DNA of 13,845 nucleotides from Dehalococcoidia bacterium (GTDB lineage: Bacteria; Chloroflexota; Dehalococcoidia; Dehalococcoidales; Fen-1064). A program made the translations under genes and the position numbers. The DNA lies in the NCBI GenBank assembly GCA_011192055.1, contig DUES01000181.1:3310-17154 (forward strand). Direction: 5' to 3'. The notes beneath the pieces were generated by a model. It was not told the DNA's origin, ran no database searches, and was given only the letters and a program-made list of their open reading frames with translations. Below, in pieces: positions 12,496 through 13,845 of the stretch. Every line of letters starts with the position of its first letter. Position 1 is the stretch's first letter.

Positions 12496-13845
12496 TTGAA
12501 CAGGCTAAGTTCCCTAAAAGAGTTGGAGGCACTGAGAGAATCAATAGCACAAAGCCGGGACCCGGATAAACGTTGCGTTACTATCTGCGGTGGGACTGGC
12601 TGTGTTGCCTTGGGAGCTGAGGGAATCATTGCTGATTTCCGTGAGGAGTTGAAGAAACAAGGGGTGGAATCAACTGTAGACCTGAGGGTGACAGGATGCC
12701 CCGGCTTCTGCGAGAGAGGGCCGCTGGTTGTTATCGAACCGGAGAATACGCTATATCAGCGCGTTAAGCAGAAGGATGTAGCTGAAATAGTCTCGGAGAC
12801 AATACTCAATGGCAGTACCATTGACCGGCTACTCTACCTTGACCCTGAAACACGCCGCAAGGTTGTGAGAGAGAGCGAGATTCCCTTCTACGTCAAGCAA
12901 AAACGTCTGCTATTGGCCAGTAGCTCAAGGATTGACCCCAATAGCATCAATGACTACCTGGCACTTGGGGGCTATGCTGCCCTGAGTAAGGTTCTTTTCT
13001 CAATGTCTCCTGAGGAAGTGCTCGAGGAAATTAAGAAATCTAACCTGCGCGGGCGAGGTGGTGGTGGCTTCCCCACCGGAAGGAAGTGGCAAACCACCCG
13101 TGACGCTGAGGGAGAACCAAAGTACGTTATATGCAATTGTGACGAAGGTGACCCTGGTGCTTTCATGGATCGGAGCTTAATGGAGGGTAACCCTCACTCT
13201 GTGCTCGAGGGGGTGGTAATCGGCGCCTACGCCATGGGGGCTAGTGAGGGATACATTTATGTGCGTAACGAGTATCCACTGGCGGTGAGAAACGCCGGGA
13301 TTGCCGTGAAGCAGGCTCAGGAGTATGGGTTAATTGGGGATAATATCCTGGGCTCCGGCTTCAGTTGCAACATCAGCATCAACCGCGGCGGTGGAGCTTT
13401 TGTCTGCGGTGAATCAACTGCCCTGATGGCCTCACTTGAAGGCAAGGTCGGTGAACCACGGGCGAAATACGTCCATACATCGGAGAAAGGCCTCTGGGAT
13501 AAACCGACCAACCTGAATAATGTCGAGACATGGGTAAATGTACCCATAATTATAAATAACGGTGCCGACTGGTACGGGCAAATTGGCACCGAAGGAAGTA
13601 AAGGTACCAAGATATTCTCGCTGGTAGGCAAGGTCAATAATACCGGCCTGGTAGAAGTACCAATGGGTATAACGCTGCGCGAGATTGTAATGGATATCGG
13701 TGGTGGGGTTCCCAAGGGGAAGAAACTCAAGGCTGTGCAGACCGGCGGTCCGTCCGGCGGCTGTATCCCGGAAAGCATGCTGGATATTCCGGTAGATTTC
13801 GACGAACTGGACAAGGTTGGCTCGATGATGGGCTCCGGTGGCATG
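12496..13845 (+). CDS. nuoF: NuoF/HydB-type NADH-binding flavoprotein linked to the Por operon (3' end beyond window)
   Basis: This is the FMN- and NAD(H)-binding subunit; 450 residues are visible and the frame is open at the right edge. A 25-residue leader precedes the thioredoxin-like [2Fe-2S] domain (C31, C36, C68, C72). Then come the FMN/NADH loop [16 protein letters not shown] (183-198), [10 protein letters not shown] (214-223), GESTAL (305-310), [13 protein letters not shown] (333-345) and an SLBB-like region (about 375-425) ending in the GSGGM that precedes the [4Fe-4S] site. The N-terminal [2Fe-2S] domain puts it with HydB/HndC-type soluble enzymes, not complex I. The start is TTG at 12496 with a GAGAGG (12481-12486) nine bases ahead. 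The 33-bp gap after nuoE contains a 10-codon frame (12467-12499) ending in an overlap with this TTG. Any C-terminal ferredoxin domain lies outside the window. Confidence 0.92.
   Translation, partial: MNRLSSLKELEALRESIAQSRDPDKRCVTICGGTGCVALGAEGIIADFREELKKQGVESTVDLRVTGCPGFCERGPLVVIEPENTLYQRVKQKDVAEIVSETILNGSTIDRLLYLDPETRRKVVRESEIPFYVKQKRLLLASSSRIDPNSINDYLALGGYAALSKVLFSMSPEEVLEEIKKSNLRGRGGGGFPTGRKWQTTRDAEGEPKYVICNCDEGDPGAFMDRSLMEGNPHSVLEGVVIGAYAMGASEGYIYVRNEYPLAVRNAGIAVKQAQEYGLIGDNILGSGFSCNISINRGGGAFVCGESTALMASLEGKVGEPRAKYVHTSEKGLWDKPTNLNNVETWVNVPIIINNGADWYGQIGTEGSKGTKIFSLVGKVNNTGLVEVPMGITLREIVMDIGGGVPKGKKLKAVQTGGPSGGCIPESMLDIPVDFDELDKVGSMMGSGGM

Noticed and set aside
12467..12499. 10-codon ATG frame between nuoE and nuoF of the right operon
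   Set aside because: Too short to support a product; its stop overlap with the nuoF TTG is noted in the nuoF entry but may be chance.
13317..13844. 175-codon minus-strand reading frame at the right edge
   Set aside because: Antisense to nuoF, which has all its conserved motifs on the plus strand.
1..13845. Mobile elements, CRISPR arrays, toxin-antitoxin or defence genes
   Set aside because: I looked for transposase or integrase motifs, regularly spaced repeats and small gene pairs and saw none; the tRNA shows no duplicated 3' end that would indicate an integration site.

Overview
The window (about 52% GC by eye) looks like chromosomal DNA of an anaerobic bacterium with ferredoxin- and NAD-based energy metabolism. 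The best guess is Chloroflexota, class Dehalococcoidia. That guess rests on gene content and style only: 2-oxoacid:ferredoxin oxidoreductase, HydB/HydC-type NuoEF modules, succinyl-CoA synthetase, a crotonase, frequent TTG starts and tight translational coupling. No phylogenetic marker was available. There is no sign of phage, insertion sequence, CRISPR or plasmid functions.

Layout. At the left edge, on the minus strand, an overlapping nuoE-nuoF pair runs off the window. A 623-bp non-coding gap then separates it from sucC-sucD on the plus strand. sucCD converges on a minus-strand pair made of a metallo-beta-lactamase-fold hydrolase followed by a crotonase; the convergence zone (4058-4370) holds several hairpins, including one strong terminator. 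The hydrolase is divergent from a CaCA-type cation antiporter, which is followed by an ArsB/NhaD-type permease. A tRNA-Arg(CCG) gene comes next. From 9030 to the right edge is one tightly coupled operon: the four subunits of a pyruvate-type 2-oxoacid:ferredoxin oxidoreductase (gamma, delta, alpha, beta), then nuoE and a partial nuoF.

How the genes could work together. The right-hand operon looks like an NAD-linked 2-oxoacid oxidoreductase. The Por core would oxidise a 2-oxoacid to acyl-CoA and CO2. Electrons would pass through the two [4Fe-4S] clusters of the delta subunit, and the co-expressed NuoEF pair would transfer them to NAD(P), either directly or in a bifurcating or confurcating mode. 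SucCD could conserve acyl-CoA energy as ATP, or activate succinate. The crotonase belongs to acyl-CoA chemistry. The two cation transporters suggest ion homeostasis, or use of a sodium or proton gradient. The left-hand NuoEF is a second, distinct copy whose catalytic partner must lie beyond position 1.

The most interesting points are the Por-NuoEF operon, the two oppositely oriented NuoEF modules, and active-site substitutions in three enzymes or transporters (crotonase, metallo-beta-lactamase-fold protein, antiporter).
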